This document shows positions 49,242-59,109 of a stretch of 64,000 bases of DNA, piece by piece. Within the stretch, counting starts at the first letter, position 1; the number at the start of each line of letters is the position of its first letter. Below the pieces are notes generated by a model. That model saw only the letters and a list, made by a program, of their open reading frames with translations. It was not told where the DNA came from and ran no database searches. The translations under genes were made by a program, and so were the position numbers. Source of the DNA: Motiliproteus coralliicola (GTDB lineage Bacteria; Pseudomonadota; Gammaproteobacteria; Pseudomonadales; Balneatricaceae); NCBI RefSeq assembly GCF_003345655.1, contig NZ_QQOH01000003.1, positions 248,001 through 312,000 on the forward strand, in the 5' to 3' direction.

Positions 49242-50435
49242 TTAACGCTCCTCCCGTCTGATGGTGGATTGACGACGTCGTAGACGCTCGATGACCTCAT
49301 CGGCAACCGCGTCGACACTGCGGCTATCGAGACTCGAGCTGCCGCCCAAGTTGATCTCACCACCGCCGCCACGGCGATTGACGATCTGATCCAGCGGCAG
49401 ATACATGATGTTGTTGCCGCCCTCGACGTCCATCAACACCTTGGACGAATTGGCCAGAACCGAAGAAACCGCATCCAGGTACATCCGTTCACGGGTAACC
49501 ACCGGTGCCTTGGCATACTCGGTTTGCAGCTTGCTGAAACGATCCGCCTCACCCTGGGCCTTGGCCACTACCTCTTCGCGGTAAGCGTTGGCTTCTTCCA
49601 GCATCCGCTGAGCCTTACCACGCGCTTCCGGAACGATACCGTTGGCGTAGGATTCCGCTTCGTTCTTAACCCGCTGCTCATCCTCTCGGGCCTTGATCAC
49701 GTCATCGAAGGCCGATTGCACCTGGGTCGGCGCACTGGTGCTCTCGATGTTGACCTTGGAGATCCGTAGACCAGTGCCGTAGCTGTCCATATAGGCTTGC
49801 AGACGATTCTGCACGTCGGTTGCCAACAGCTCACGACCTTCGGTCAGAATGAAGTGCATCTCGGAGGTACCTACCACATGACGCAACGCACTCTCGGTAG
49901 CGTGACCCAGACTGATTTCGGGATCACGTACTTTCAGCACGTAGGACTGCGGATCGGTAACCCGGTACTGCACCTTCAGCCCGACTTCGACGATATTCTC
50001 GTCTTCGGTCAGCATCAGCGCCCGGTGATCCTTAGAACGCACCTGAGTCACATTGACGGGGAAACGCTGGTCGATCAACGGCGGATTCCAACGCAGGCCC
50101 GGCAGCTGAGTATCGTGGAATTTACCCAGACGCAGGATAACCACCCGCTCCTGTTCGTTGACGGTGTAGAAGCCCATTGCGGCCCAGACCACCAACAGTC
50201 CAGCGATCAACAGCAAGATGCCGCCGGTACCGAGCGAACTGCCCTTGCCAGAGCTTGAGCCAGAACCACTGCCGCCGCCACCGAAGATACCGTTCAGTTT
50301 CTCCTGCAGTTTGCGCAGCGCCTCATCCAGATCTGGCGGCCCTTCACCCCCACGGTTCCCACCGCCGCCGCGATTGCCACCGCCGCTCCAGGGATCCTGG
50401 TTGTTACCGTTGCCACCCGGCTCATTCCAAGCCAT
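49242..50435 (-). CDS. hflK: FtsH modulator HflK (SPFH protein), 397 aa
   Basis: HflK is the partner of HflC. A Gly/Asn-rich N-terminal tail (about residues 1-65) precedes the membrane segment (GGILLLIAGLLVVWAAMGFY), then the SPFH domain (VNEQERVVILRLGKFHDT, PGLRWNPPLID) and a long coiled coil. The final RREER runs into the hflC start with one base between. The start has GGAG 7 bases upstream. It lies between hflX and hflC, as in E. coli and Pseudomonas. Confidence 0.97.
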   Translation of the reverse strand: MAWNEPGGNGNNQDPWSGGGNRGGGGNRGGEGPPDLDEALRKLQEKLNGIFGGGGSGSGSSSGKGSSLGTGGILLLIAGLLVVWAAMGFYTVNEQERVVILRLGKFHDTQLPGLRWNPPLIDQRFPVNVTQVRSKDHRALMLTEDENIVEVGLKVQYRVTDPQSYVLKVRDPEISLGHATESALRHVVGTSEMHFILTEGRELLATDVQNRLQAYMDSYGTGLRISKVNIESTSAPTQVQSAFDDVIKAREDEQRVKNEAESYANGIVPEARGKAQRMLEEANAYREEVVAKAQGEADRFSKLQTEYAKAPVVTRERMYLDAVSSVLANSSKVLMDVEGGNNIMYLPLDQIVNRRGGGGEINLGGSSSLDSRSVDAVADEVIERLRRRQSTIRREER

Positions 50436-50547
50436 AAGCGTCTCCGTTTTATTAGTAATCAGTTAATAATCGTTAAGTCGTTGTTTATACCGACACATTC
50501 TAGGTAGCCGCCGGTGGCCATGCAACACAGCCAACGTCTACCATCCC

Positions 50548-51855
50548 CTACCAGGGGTCGTCTTCAACTGGCGGTAAAAACCGTTCCGGATCGATACCGA
50601 CCCGGGTCAAAATCTGTAACAGGTCGCGCTTTTGTATTCTGACCTCCAGCGCCAACTGTCCTGCCTCGTCCACCTGTTCGTCCAACACCGCATTCTGGGC
50701 ATAAAGTTGAGCCCGGAAAGCCCCTTCATGCGGTGCAAGGTGTAGCGTTTGGTGGACAACTTCGTCACCCAGAAGTTCGGCAATCGCCTGTGGCAACAGC
50801 TCGGTTCCGGCTCCCGTCGCAGCGGATAACCAGACCCGCTGTGGCCTGCCTTGATCGTCCCGTTCGATCCGAGGCTGAGCCTGATCGATCAAGTCAATCT
50901 TATTGTAGACCTCAAGCACCGGTACCGTATCAGCGCCGATCTCATGCAGCACCGAGCTGACCTCTTCGATGTTGGCATCACGCTCTTCGCTTGCCGCATC
51001 AATAACATGCAGCAACAGGGTCGCCTCGATGGTCTCCTGCAGCGTGGCCCGGAACGCCTCCACCAATTTGTGCGGCAGATGACGGATAAACCCGACCGTA
51101 TCGGCCAGTACCACCGGCCCCACATCGGCCACTTCAATCCGGCGCAGGGTCGGATCGAGGGTGGCGAACAACTGATCGGCGGCATAGACCTCCGATTCGG
51201 TGATGCGATTGAACAGGGTCGATTTGCCTGCATTGGTGTAACCGACCAACGAGACCGTCGCGATCTCGGCACGCTGGCGCTGGCGACGCCCCTGGTCCCG
51301 CTGTTTGCGGACCTTGGTCAAGCGACTCAGGATCGATTTGATCCGAGCCCGCAGCAAACGTCGGTCGGTTTCAAGCTGGGTTTCACCCGGCCCACGTAAA
51401 CCGATCCCCCCCTTCTGCCGCTCCAGGTGGGTCCAACCACGGATCAGGCGGGTCGACATATGCTCCAGCTGAGCCAGCTCAACCTGTAGCTTACCTTCGT
51501 AGGTGCGGGCACGTTGGGCAAAGATATCCAGGATCAAGCCGGTACGGTCCAGCACGCGACACTGCAGCAGCTGCTCCAGGTTACGCTCCTGACCCGGCGA
51601 CAAGGCATGATTGAAGAGCACCAGCTTGGCGTCATGCTGACGCGCAACCTCGGCGATCTCTTCGGCCTTGCCCTGGCCGACAAAATACTGGGGACTGGGA
51701 CGGTTGCGGGATCCGGTGATCAGCGCCACAGGATCCGCACCGGCGGACAACGCGAGCTCTTCGAACTCCTTCGGGTCTTCCCGTTCGGATTCTTCAGCCA
51801 GATCGAGATGAACCAATACCGCTATTTCGCCCGATTCAGGCCGTTCAAAAAACAA
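50548..51855 (-). CDS. hflX: Ribosome-associated GTPase HflX, 435 aa
   Basis: HflX splits stalled 70S ribosomes, including after heat shock. An N-terminal nucleotide-binding HflX domain (ALITGSRNRPSPQYFVGQGKAEE, then NHALSPGQERNLE) and the GGIGLRGPGETQLE linker precede the G domain: G1 GYTNAGKSTLFN, G3 DTVGF, G4 NKID. The start is TTG at 51855 (MFFERPESGE) with AGGG 6 bases upstream; related proteins begin FFER, so this TTG is likely real. It follows hfq by 40 bases. Confidence 0.96.
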   Translation of the reverse strand: MFFERPESGEIAVLVHLDLAEESEREDPKEFEELALSAGADPVALITGSRNRPSPQYFVGQGKAEEIAEVARQHDAKLVLFNHALSPGQERNLEQLLQCRVLDRTGLILDIFAQRARTYEGKLQVELAQLEHMSTRLIRGWTHLERQKGGIGLRGPGETQLETDRRLLRARIKSILSRLTKVRKQRDQGRRQRQRAEIATVSLVGYTNAGKSTLFNRITESEVYAADQLFATLDPTLRRIEVADVGPVVLADTVGFIRHLPHKLVEAFRATLQETIEATLLLHVIDAASEERDANIEEVSSVLHEIGADTVPVLEVYNKIDLIDQAQPRIERDDQGRPQRVWLSAATGAGTELLPQAIAELLGDEVVHQTLHLAPHEGAFRAQLYAQNAVLDEQVDEAGQLALEVRIQKRDLLQILTRVGIDPERFLPPVEDDPW

Positions 51856-51895
51856 AGCTGTCCCTAATGGTAATAAATTGAGAAGAAGCTACGCC

Positions 51896-52138
51896 TTAAG
51901 CGTCTTCACCCTCGGTTGCCTGTACCGGCGTCTTAACCGGACGGGAAGGCACGACGGTCGAGATGGCGTGCTTGTAGACCATCTGGCTGACGGTGTTCTT
52001 CAGCAGAATGACAAACTGATCGAAGGATTCGATCTGGCCCTGCAGCTTGATGCCGTTGACCAGAAAGATGGATACGGGTACCCGCTCCTTGCGCAAAACG
52101 TTGAGGTAAGGGTCTTGTAAGGTTTGCCCTTTTGACAT
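51896..52138 (-). CDS. hfq: RNA chaperone Hfq, 80 aa
   Basis: Hfq is the Sm-like hexamer that pairs small RNAs with mRNAs. It begins [22 protein letters not shown], has Sm1 ([16 protein letters not shown]), and has Sm2 as [12 protein letters not shown]. The C-terminal tail is short, as in pseudomonads. The ATG has AAAGGAG 6 bases upstream. It lies between miaA and hflX in the conserved order. Confidence 0.98.
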   Translation of the reverse strand: MSKGQTLQDPYLNVLRKERVPVSIFLVNGIKLQGQIESFDQFVILLKNTVSQMVYKHAISTVVPSRPVKTPVQATEGEDA

Positions 52139-52267
52139 TGTGTACTCCTTTCAAGTACTGAAAATACGATTAATAAATACAGCAATAAGCGGTCAATAAC
52201 GAAAACCGACGGCTAAAGCTTAGATAAGCCGTCGTAATCAAGCACGCGCTAATGGCCCGTAGTCCAC

Positions 52268-53224
52268 CTATATAAGGTAGTCATCTATCAATTTCAAGGT
52301 ATTACCCAGGATATCGTCGTCGCGTGCGTCGATTCGATGATGGTCGGGCCAGCCCCGCAGCCAGGTTAGTTGGCGCTTGGCTAGCTGGCGGGTCGCGATA
52401 ATACCACGCTCAACCATGCTGTCGAATCCAATCTCCCCATCCAGGTAGGCCCACATCTGGCGATACCCGACACAGCGGATCGATGGCATTGAAGGATCGA
52501 GGTCTCCGCGTTGGTACAGCGCACGTACCTCTTGCTCAAACCCCTCATCGATCATGATCCGAAAACGCTGCTCGATACGCTGGTGAAGCCAAGCTCGGTC
52601 AGCCACGTCGATACTCAACTGTAAGGGCTGAAACGGCAACTGCACCTGCTGCTGTTGCTGCCACAGTTCGGTCAGACTCTGGCCGGTCAGCTCATAGACC
52701 TCCAACGCCCGCTGCAGACGCTGGGGATCGTTGGGGTGAATTCGTTGCGCCGAGACCGGATCGACCTCACCCAGGCGTTGATGCAACGACTCCCAGCCAT
52801 GGAGCTGCGCCTGATCCAGCAATCGCTGACGAACCTCGGGATCCGCCTTGGGCAGGGTCGCCAGCCCCTCCAGCAGGGTCTTGAAATAGAGCATGGTCCC
52901 GCCGACCAATAGCGGAATACGCCCCTGGGCATGGATCGCTTCGATCTCGGCCAGCGCATCGGCTCGAAACTCCGCCGCCGAATAGCTTTCGGCCGGATCT
53001 CGAATATCGATCAGCCGGTGCGGGGCTCGGGCCAGCAATTCGGCATCGGGCTTGGCGGTGCCGATATCCATCTCGCGGTAGATCAGTGCCGAATCGACAC
53101 TGATCAGATCGCAGGGTAGCTGTTCGGCCAGTCTGACCGCAAGGTCGGTCTTGCCGGTAGCGGTGGCGCCCATCAGACAGATGACCGGGCACTGTTCAAC
53201 CTGGGAGTGGGTAGAGGAATTCAT
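52268..53224 (-). CDS. miaA: tRNA dimethylallyltransferase, 318 aa
   Basis: MiaA adds a dimethylallyl group to A37 of tRNAs reading codons that begin with U. The P-loop is [16 protein letters not shown] near residue 18, followed by [16 protein letters not shown] and [17 protein letters not shown]. The C-terminal part has [14 protein letters not shown] and the [13 protein letters not shown] end. Its ATG lies one base after the mutL stop, so translation is closely linked. Confidence 0.97.
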   Translation of the reverse strand: MNSSTHSQVEQCPVICLMGATATGKTDLAVRLAEQLPCDLISVDSALIYREMDIGTAKPDAELLARAPHRLIDIRDPAESYSAAEFRADALAEIEAIHAQGRIPLLVGGTMLYFKTLLEGLATLPKADPEVRQRLLDQAQLHGWESLHQRLGEVDPVSAQRIHPNDPQRLQRALEVYELTGQSLTELWQQQQQVQLPFQPLQLSIDVADRAWLHQRIEQRFRIMIDEGFEQEVRALYQRGDLDPSMPSIRCVGYRQMWAYLDGEIGFDSMVERGIIATRQLAKRQLTWLRGWPDHHRIDARDDDILGNTLKLIDDYLI

Positions 53225-53225
53225 A

Positions 53226-55115
53226 CTACTGCCCCCTCAGGAACAATTTATCCAGCGCATCCATATCCAGCTGGGTCCAGGTCGGCCGGCCGTGGTTACA
53301 CTGGCCACTGCGTTCGGTACGCTCCATATCCCGCAGCAGCGCATTCATCTCCGGCAGAGTCAACTGGCGGTTAGCCCGGACCGAGCCGTGGCAGGCCATG
53401 GTCGCAAGAATCTGGTTCATCTCGGCCTGAACCCGGTCGCTATCGCCCAGCACCCGTAGATCAGCCAGCACATCGCGCACCAACTGCTCCACATCGGTCT
53501 GCTTCAACAGCGCCGGTACCTGACGGATCACCAGCGACTCTTCGCTCATTCGGGCCAACTCAAAGCCCAGCTGCCTGAACAGCTCGGCAAACTCTTCGGC
53601 GCAATCGGCTTCCTGACTACTCAGCGCCATCGATTGGGGCACCAACAACGGCTGCGAGGTAATCCCCTCCTCGGCAAAAGAGACCTTCATCCGCTCGTAG
53701 ACCACCCGCTCATGGGCCGCATGCATGTCGACCACCACCAGCCCCTGCTCGTTCTGAGACAGGATGTAGATTCCGTGTAACTGCGCCACCGCATACCCCA
53801 GCGGCGGTGTTTCGGTTGCCGACTCTGACGAGCTCGCGGTCGGGTCCGGCATCCCATACCCCATCGACGGGGGCGGCACCGCAACCGTTGCCGGCTCGAT
53901 ATTTGGCGCAACCCCTGGCGGATGCAACGCGCCGTAGGCGGCAATCTGCTCCTGCACCCGTCCGGGGGTCGGTTGCGGAGCAGCAGGGCGAGAAAACCCC
54001 AACGGCATCGCTTGTTGTTGCAACGACGAACCTTGATCAGCAGCAGCCGGCCCCGAATCGAGCTGGGTCAATCCCGGCGGCGAGATTCCTCCCGCTTCAA
54101 CTTGGTCGGCCGGACTGACCTCGGCCAAGCCGCGATGCAGGGTACGGAATAGAAAATCGTGGACCAACCGGCCATCGCGGAAACGCACTTCATGCTTGGT
54201 GGGATGGACATTGACATCCACATCGGCCGGATTGAGCTCCAGAAACAGCACAAAGGTCGGGTGACGCCCGTTGTAAAGTACATCCCGATACGCCTGACGC
54301 ACCGCATGGGCCACCAGCTTGTCGCGGATCGAACGGCCATTAACAAAGAAATATTGCAGATCGGCCTGAGAACGGGAGAAAGTGGGCAGGCCAACCCAAC
54401 CCCACAACCGCAAGCCGGCAGCTTCGACATCCAGCGCGACGGCATTCTCCATAAACTTGGGGCCACAGAGCGATGCCACTCGGCGCTCCAACTCGGCCTG
54501 GCTACTGGCTGGGCGCAGCTGATGAATCACCCGTCCGTTATGGCGCAAGCTGATCGCAACATCGAAACGACTCAATGCCAGCCGTTTAACCACCTCTTCC
54601 AGATGACCAAATTCGGTTTTCTCGGTCCGCAGGAATTTGCGTCGCGCCGGCGTATTAAAAAACAGATCACGCATTTCGATGGTCGTGCCCGGCGGATGGG
54701 CGGCGGGTTGTAATTCCGGCACCATCTCACGCCCCTCGGCCCGCACCTGCCAGGATTCGGATTCTCCGGCGGCGCAGGAGGTCATCGCCAACCTCGACAC
54801 CGAACTGATACTGGCCAGCGCCTCACCCCGGAAGCCCAGGGTCGCCACTGCCTCAAGATCATCCAGATCTTTGATTTTGCTGGTGGCATGACGACTCAGC
54901 GCCAGCGCCAGGTCCTCTTTGAGAACTCCCGCGCCGTTATCCCGTATCCGGATCAATTTGACCCCGCCCTGCTCGACATCGACCTCGATTCGATCCGCCC
55001 CGGCATCCAGGCTGTTTTCCAGTAGCTCCTTGACCACCGAGGCCGGACGCTCAACCACCTCGCCGGCGGCAATCTGGTTAGCAAGACGGGGGGATAACAG
55101 TGAGATTCGGTTCAT
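53226..55115 (-). CDS. mutL: DNA mismatch repair protein MutL, 629 aa
   Basis: MutL links MutS mismatch recognition to strand removal. The GHKL ATPase domain is intact: [24 protein letters not shown], and [13 protein letters not shown]. Residues 340-430 are a Pro/Gln-rich linker. The C-terminal dimer domain has [17 protein letters not shown], a form of the DxHA(x)2E(x)4E endonuclease motif, so it may nick DNA, which E. coli MutL does not. miaA follows. The full repeat at 55216-55490 lies just upstream. Confidence 0.97.
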   Translation of the reverse strand: MNRISLLSPRLANQIAAGEVVERPASVVKELLENSLDAGADRIEVDVEQGGVKLIRIRDNGAGVLKEDLALALSRHATSKIKDLDDLEAVATLGFRGEALASISSVSRLAMTSCAAGESESWQVRAEGREMVPELQPAAHPPGTTIEMRDLFFNTPARRKFLRTEKTEFGHLEEVVKRLALSRFDVAISLRHNGRVIHQLRPASSQAELERRVASLCGPKFMENAVALDVEAAGLRLWGWVGLPTFSRSQADLQYFFVNGRSIRDKLVAHAVRQAYRDVLYNGRHPTFVLFLELNPADVDVNVHPTKHEVRFRDGRLVHDFLFRTLHRGLAEVSPADQVEAGGISPPGLTQLDSGPAAADQGSSLQQQAMPLGFSRPAAPQPTPGRVQEQIAAYGALHPPGVAPNIEPATVAVPPPSMGYGMPDPTASSSESATETPPLGYAVAQLHGIYILSQNEQGLVVVDMHAAHERVVYERMKVSFAEEGITSQPLLVPQSMALSSQEADCAEEFAELFRQLGFELARMSEESLVIRQVPALLKQTDVEQLVRDVLADLRVLGDSDRVQAEMNQILATMACHGSVRANRQLTLPEMNALLRDMERTERSGQCNHGRPTWTQLDMDALDKLFLRGQ

Positions 55116-55215
55116 GCGTAGGTGGCTCAGGGTAACTCGGTGGCACGATTCTGTTGGGTTATTTCAGACAGGCCGAGACTACTCGGGTACCCGTCAGAAA
55201 GAGACACGGCGAACA

Positions 55216-55490
55216 CCTGGGGAACCTGCGAATAAGTCCTTGCTAGCTTCTGGCTTTCAGCTTGGTTCGCAATCCATGCGCAGTTTTGAAGCAATGTCTA
55301 GACCTTGCAAAAAGCTGCAACGCAGAGTGCGGATCAAGCTGAAAGCCCCGCAGGGCAAGGCTTGAAGTACACAATTTCGTCGTTGCAACCTTTGCTAAGG
55401 GCGACGGCCATTAGCTGCAGCTTGCGCCTAGAACTTGCGCACTTCAGGCGCTTGCAGAAGCCGCAAAGACTTGTTCGAAGATTCCCTAGG
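55216..55490. repeat. MITE-like dispersed repeat, full copy 2 (275 bp)
   Basis: This copy is in the same orientation as copy 1 at 34189-34464 and is similar along the whole length, with roughly 30 differences by eye. Its ends are cctggggaacctgcgaataag and, on the other strand, cctagggaatcttcgaacaag. It fills most of the 409-base gap between the amiB stop and the mutL start. The remaining 100 bases towards mutL hold no feature I can name. Short frames across the repeat are not convincing genes. Confidence 0.85.
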
Positions 55491-55524
55491 TTCGCCGTTG
55501 TCAGCTCGATTTTTTAGAGAGGGG

Positions 55525-56868
55525 TTAGGATGCGGGAATCCGCAACACCTGTCCAACCCGAATCACGTCGGATTTGAGTCCGTTAACTTCCCGCAACCGC
55601 TTCAACGCCACTCCGTTGCGGCTAGCGATCACCGACAGGGTATCGCCGCGGGATACTTTATAACGGGTAGTATTGCTATCACCGCCGTTCTGCTTCCAGG
55701 CCAACAGGGTCCCTGGAGGCGGTTTTTTGCTGAAATGCACCTTAATGCCGTTGAAGATCGACTGCGCCAGTTTGCGCTGGTGACTGCGCTGCTGCAGCAG
55801 ACGGGCTTCGCCGGGATTCGAAATAAATCCGGTTTCGACCAAGATCGACGGAATATCCGGTGACTTCAGCACCATAAAGCCGGCGTGTTGAACCTGCTTC
55901 TTATGCATATGGGCCACCTTGCCCATATATCGCTGCACATGGCTGCCTACTTCTCGAGAGTGACTGATACTGGAGTGCATCGACATGTCCAGCAGCACCC
56001 CTTCGAGCACATCGTTGTCGTTATCTTTGCTCAGGGTTCCGACGCCACCGATCAGGTCGGTGCTGTTCTCACGTCCCGCCAACCAGCGCCCCATCTCACT
56101 ACTGGCGCCCCGCTCCGACAGGGTCCAGACCGATGCCCCACGAGCGCTGCTGCGTTTAAAGGCATCCGCATGGATCGAGACAAACAGGTCAGCTCCAGCA
56201 TTACGAGCCTTGCGGGTCCGGTTACGCAGCCCGACATAATAGTCGCTGTCACGGATCAGCACCGGCTTGAATCCCGCTTCGGCCTTGAACAGCGCTGCCA
56301 GTTCGCGGGCGATCCGCAGCACCACATCCTTCTCTTTAACTCTGCCCGGGCCGATGGCACCCGGGTCTTCACCCCCATGGCCGGCATCGATCGCAATCAC
56401 GATATCCCGCTTGCTGTTGCCTTTGGTGGCGAGCTGTTTGACCGTCTTGACCTCGGCCTTTTTCTTGTTGACCAGATCAACTACCAGACGGTGACCGTAC
56501 TTGGCATTGGGTTTAAGGCTGAAACTGCGCGGCTGGGTCTGACTTTTCAGGTCGAGTACGATTCGCAGCCCACTGGCACCACGTTTACCGCTGCGAATGT
56601 TCTGAATCGGGGTTTTGGCCAGCTCTAGATTACTGAGCTTGGCCGCCATCTTGCTGTTTGCCAGATCGATAACGATCCGGGAGGGATTGGCCAGCGTGAA
56701 CAGCTTATGTTCGGCCTGACCGGACAGATCAAATACCAGGCGCGTATGATCAGGCGCCGGCCAGACCCGCACCTGTTTAACGGTTGCAGCCGACAACAGC
56801 GTACTGCTCAGCAGCACCAATAGGCCAAGCAAACCGACCGTTACCCGATGAATTCCCCTTCTCAACAC
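55525..56868 (-). CDS. amiB: N-acetylmuramoyl-L-alanine amidase, AmiB type with LysM, 447 aa
   Basis: This periplasmic amidase cuts stem peptides from peptidoglycan during daughter-cell separation. A signal peptide (VTVGLLGLLVLLSSTLLSA) is followed by an AMIN domain for septal targeting (about residues 30-140). The Amidase_3 domain has the zinc motifs AIDAGHGGEDPGA, the following Glu, and SIHADAF. The C-terminal LysM domain is YKVSRGDTLSVIASRNGV. The order tsaE-amiB-mutL matches Pseudomonas. The start is the first ATG-like codon before the signal peptide (MLRRGIHRV). Confidence 0.95.
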   Translation of the reverse strand: MLRRGIHRVTVGLLGLLVLLSSTLLSAATVKQVRVWPAPDHTRLVFDLSGQAEHKLFTLANPSRIVIDLANSKMAAKLSNLELAKTPIQNIRSGKRGASGLRIVLDLKSQTQPRSFSLKPNAKYGHRLVVDLVNKKKAEVKTVKQLATKGNSKRDIVIAIDAGHGGEDPGAIGPGRVKEKDVVLRIARELAALFKAEAGFKPVLIRDSDYYVGLRNRTRKARNAGADLFVSIHADAFKRSSARGASVWTLSERGASSEMGRWLAGRENSTDLIGGVGTLSKDNDNDVLEGVLLDMSMHSSISHSREVGSHVQRYMGKVAHMHKKQVQHAGFMVLKSPDIPSILVETGFISNPGEARLLQQRSHQRKLAQSIFNGIKVHFSKKPPPGTLLAWKQNGGDSNTTRYKVSRGDTLSVIASRNGVALKRLREVNGLKSDVIRVGQVLRIPAS

Positions 56869-56949
56869 CTGCTCACCTGTTGATCCGACTTTTATTCAGT
56901 TTCTTATTCAACCCGAAACGTACAAACAGGGCTACCCGCCCAACCGTAC

Positions 56950-57426
56950 TCAGCCAGCCGAGCTCTCAACCAGCCGAGTCAGTACCTGCTCTCCGAGGGT
57001 GTTATTGGCTTTGACCGTCACCTGGCGTCCAGTTCCCTGCTTTTCGATCAGCAGTTCCAGATCCGCCCCCGGCAAAATACCATCCCCTTTCTCCGGCCAC
57101 TCGATCAGACGAACCGCTTCGATCGAGAAATAGTCGCGAATCCCCAGAAACTCGAGCTCTTCGGGATCGGCAAGACGGTACAGATCAAAATGATAAACCC
57201 GTCCCTGTTCCAGTTCGTAGGGCTCCACCAGCGTATAGGTGGGACTCTTAACTACGGCTGTATGCCCAAACGATTGCACCACACCACGACTGAGGGTGGT
57301 TTTACCCATCCCTAGGTTGCCATGTAGATAGATGGTCGCCTGGGGTCTGGCGGCTTGCCCGAGTTGTCCGCCAAATTCTACCATCCGGGCCTCATCGGCC
57401 AGATCCCAACGCTGTACTTCAGCCAT
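56950..57426 (-). CDS. tsaE: tRNA t6A biosynthesis ATPase TsaE, 158 aa
   Basis: TsaE is the ATPase of the TsaBDE complex that makes N6-threonylcarbamoyladenosine at tRNA position 37. The P-loop is GNLGMGKTTLSRG and the switch-like stretch VYHFDLYRLADPEELEFLG is characteristic. The frame runs to 57453, but I start at 57426 (MAEVQRW) because GAGG lies 6 bases upstream. This ATG overlaps the nnr stop by 8 bases, so translation is coupled. Confidence 0.96.
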   Translation of the reverse strand: MAEVQRWDLADEARMVEFGGQLGQAARPQATIYLHGNLGMGKTTLSRGVVQSFGHTAVVKSPTYTLVEPYELEQGRVYHFDLYRLADPEELEFLGIRDYFSIEAVRLIEWPEKGDGILPGADLELLIEKQGTGRQVTVKANNTLGEQVLTRLVESSAG

Positions 57427-58990
57427 TGATGCCCTCAAAGTCTGCTCGCTCACTACTTTCCAACTGCTTCACCGCTAACGATGGGTTGAGCAACCATCGA
57501 ATGGGTGCGATCAGGTCCGTCGCCGCCAATCCTCGCTCGCCAGCCTTAGCCGCCAACAGATCCGCCGCACGACCATGAACCTCGACCGCCACCGAGGCGG
57601 CATCGAAAGCGTCCAGCCCTTGAGCTAACAAGGCAGCCACGACGCCGCTGAGCACATCACCCATGCCGCCACTGGCCATCCCGGGATTACCGCGACTGCA
57701 GAGTCGGATACGAGCTCCATCGCACACCAGCGTTCCGGCACCCTTGAGCACCACCACGCCACCATAGCGTTGCTGTATCTGTTTAACGGCGCTAAACCGG
57801 TCGGCTTGAATTTCCGCCACCGTACAACCCAACAACCGGGCAGCTTCACCGGGATGAGGCGTCAGCACCCAGTTATCCCGACGTACGGGTTCGATCAGCT
57901 GACCTTCCGCCAGCAGGTTCAAACCATCAGCATCGACCACCAGCGAAACCTGTTGCGCCTGCACCACCCGCAACAGCTGTCCCGACCAGGCATTCTTCCC
58001 TAACCCGGGCCCTATCGCAATCACGCTGGCCCTTTCGATCAAAGGCTCCAGGTCCTGCCCTGAGTCCACCCCATGGGTCATCACTTCGGGACGATGACCG
58101 GTACAGAGCGCCACATGCTCGGGTCGGGTCACCACCGACACCAGACCACTGCCGCTTCGAAGCGCCGCCTCAGAGCTCATCAGTACAGCCCCGGCCATCC
58201 CATGATCGCCGCCGACCACCATCACATGACCGAAGCTGCCCTTGTGGGCGGTTCGATCCCGTGGCCCCAGGCACCGACTCAACAACGAGGGGCCGATCAC
58301 TCGGATCCCGGTGGGTATCGCCTGGTAAACCTCGTCGGGCACCGACAGCGAGTCAAACAGCACCTTTCCACAACAGGCGGGCCCCTGATGGGTCAGCAGT
58401 CCGGTATTGATGCCGATAAAGCTGATCGTCAACTGCGCTCGGATGGCAGCCCCCAGCTCGGCTCCGGTATCGGCACAGAGACCCGAAGGGATATCCAGCG
58501 CCAATACCGGCAGCCCGCTGGCATTGATCCGCTCAATCAGCGATCGATAGTCGCCACGCACCTCGCCGCTGAGACCGGTACCCAGCAAGCCATCGACGAT
58601 CAGCTCGCCACTGAAGTCCTCTTCTGGGTCATAGGCCCGCACCTCGACACCTCGCCGCTCGGCCCACTCCAGCGCCTGTCGCGCTTCACCGCGCAACTTC
58701 TGCCGGGTCTGCTCACCCCCGAGCAGCAGCATCTGCACCTGAAACTGCTGTTCCAGCGCCATCGCTGCCACCACCAAGGCATCGCCACCATTATTACCGC
58801 TGCCGCTGATCAGGGTTAGACGGCGCACATCAGGCCAATGCTGGCGCAAGGCTCGGTAAGCAGCTCTGCCGGCTCGCTTCATCAGCTCAAAACCGTCGAT
58901 ACCCTGATCCTGGATCGCGCTGCGGTCCAGCTGTCGAGTCTGCTCGGCGCTATAGAGCCCAAGGCCGTTTTCCGGGGGCGAGAATGGCAT
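57419..58990 (-). CDS. nnr: Bifunctional NAD(P)H-hydrate repair enzyme Nnr, 523 aa
   Basis: Nnr repairs hydrated NADH and NADPH. The N-terminal YjeF epimerase domain (RAYRALRQHWP, SGSGNNGGDALVVA) and the C-terminal ADP-dependent dehydratase domain (LTPHPGEAARLLG, VLKGAGTLV, then GNPGMASGGMGDVLSG) are fused, as usual in proteobacteria. The start at 58990 is chosen over 59014 because AGGAG lies 5 bases upstream. The gene diverges from queG and leads the run nnr-tsaE-amiB. Confidence 0.96.
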   Translation of the reverse strand: MPFSPPENGLGLYSAEQTRQLDRSAIQDQGIDGFELMKRAGRAAYRALRQHWPDVRRLTLISGSGNNGGDALVVAAMALEQQFQVQMLLLGGEQTRQKLRGEARQALEWAERRGVEVRAYDPEEDFSGELIVDGLLGTGLSGEVRGDYRSLIERINASGLPVLALDIPSGLCADTGAELGAAIRAQLTISFIGINTGLLTHQGPACCGKVLFDSLSVPDEVYQAIPTGIRVIGPSLLSRCLGPRDRTAHKGSFGHVMVVGGDHGMAGAVLMSSEAALRSGSGLVSVVTRPEHVALCTGHRPEVMTHGVDSGQDLEPLIERASVIAIGPGLGKNAWSGQLLRVVQAQQVSLVVDADGLNLLAEGQLIEPVRRDNWVLTPHPGEAARLLGCTVAEIQADRFSAVKQIQQRYGGVVVLKGAGTLVCDGARIRLCSRGNPGMASGGMGDVLSGVVAALLAQGLDAFDAASVAVEVHGRAADLLAAKAGERGLAATDLIAPIRWLLNPSLAVKQLESSERADFEGING

Positions 58991-59109
58991 CGCAACTCCT
59001 GTTGTCGGTATCATTAGGATTCTTGGTGAATAGTTGACGAAACAACGCCGGATCCACCGCGTATTTTCGCAAATTCTCTATAAAGTATAGTTTTTTGACC
59101 CCGTTTCCC

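Noticed and set aside
48308-49261. 317-residue open frame opposite hflC
   Set aside because: It is an antisense shadow of the SPFH gene and has no features of its own.
54919-55863. Open frames across repeat copy 2 whose peptide resembles one from copy 1
   Set aside because: The shared peptide only reflects shared DNA. The frames start inside neighbouring genes, do not share a start, and copy 3 has lost the segment.
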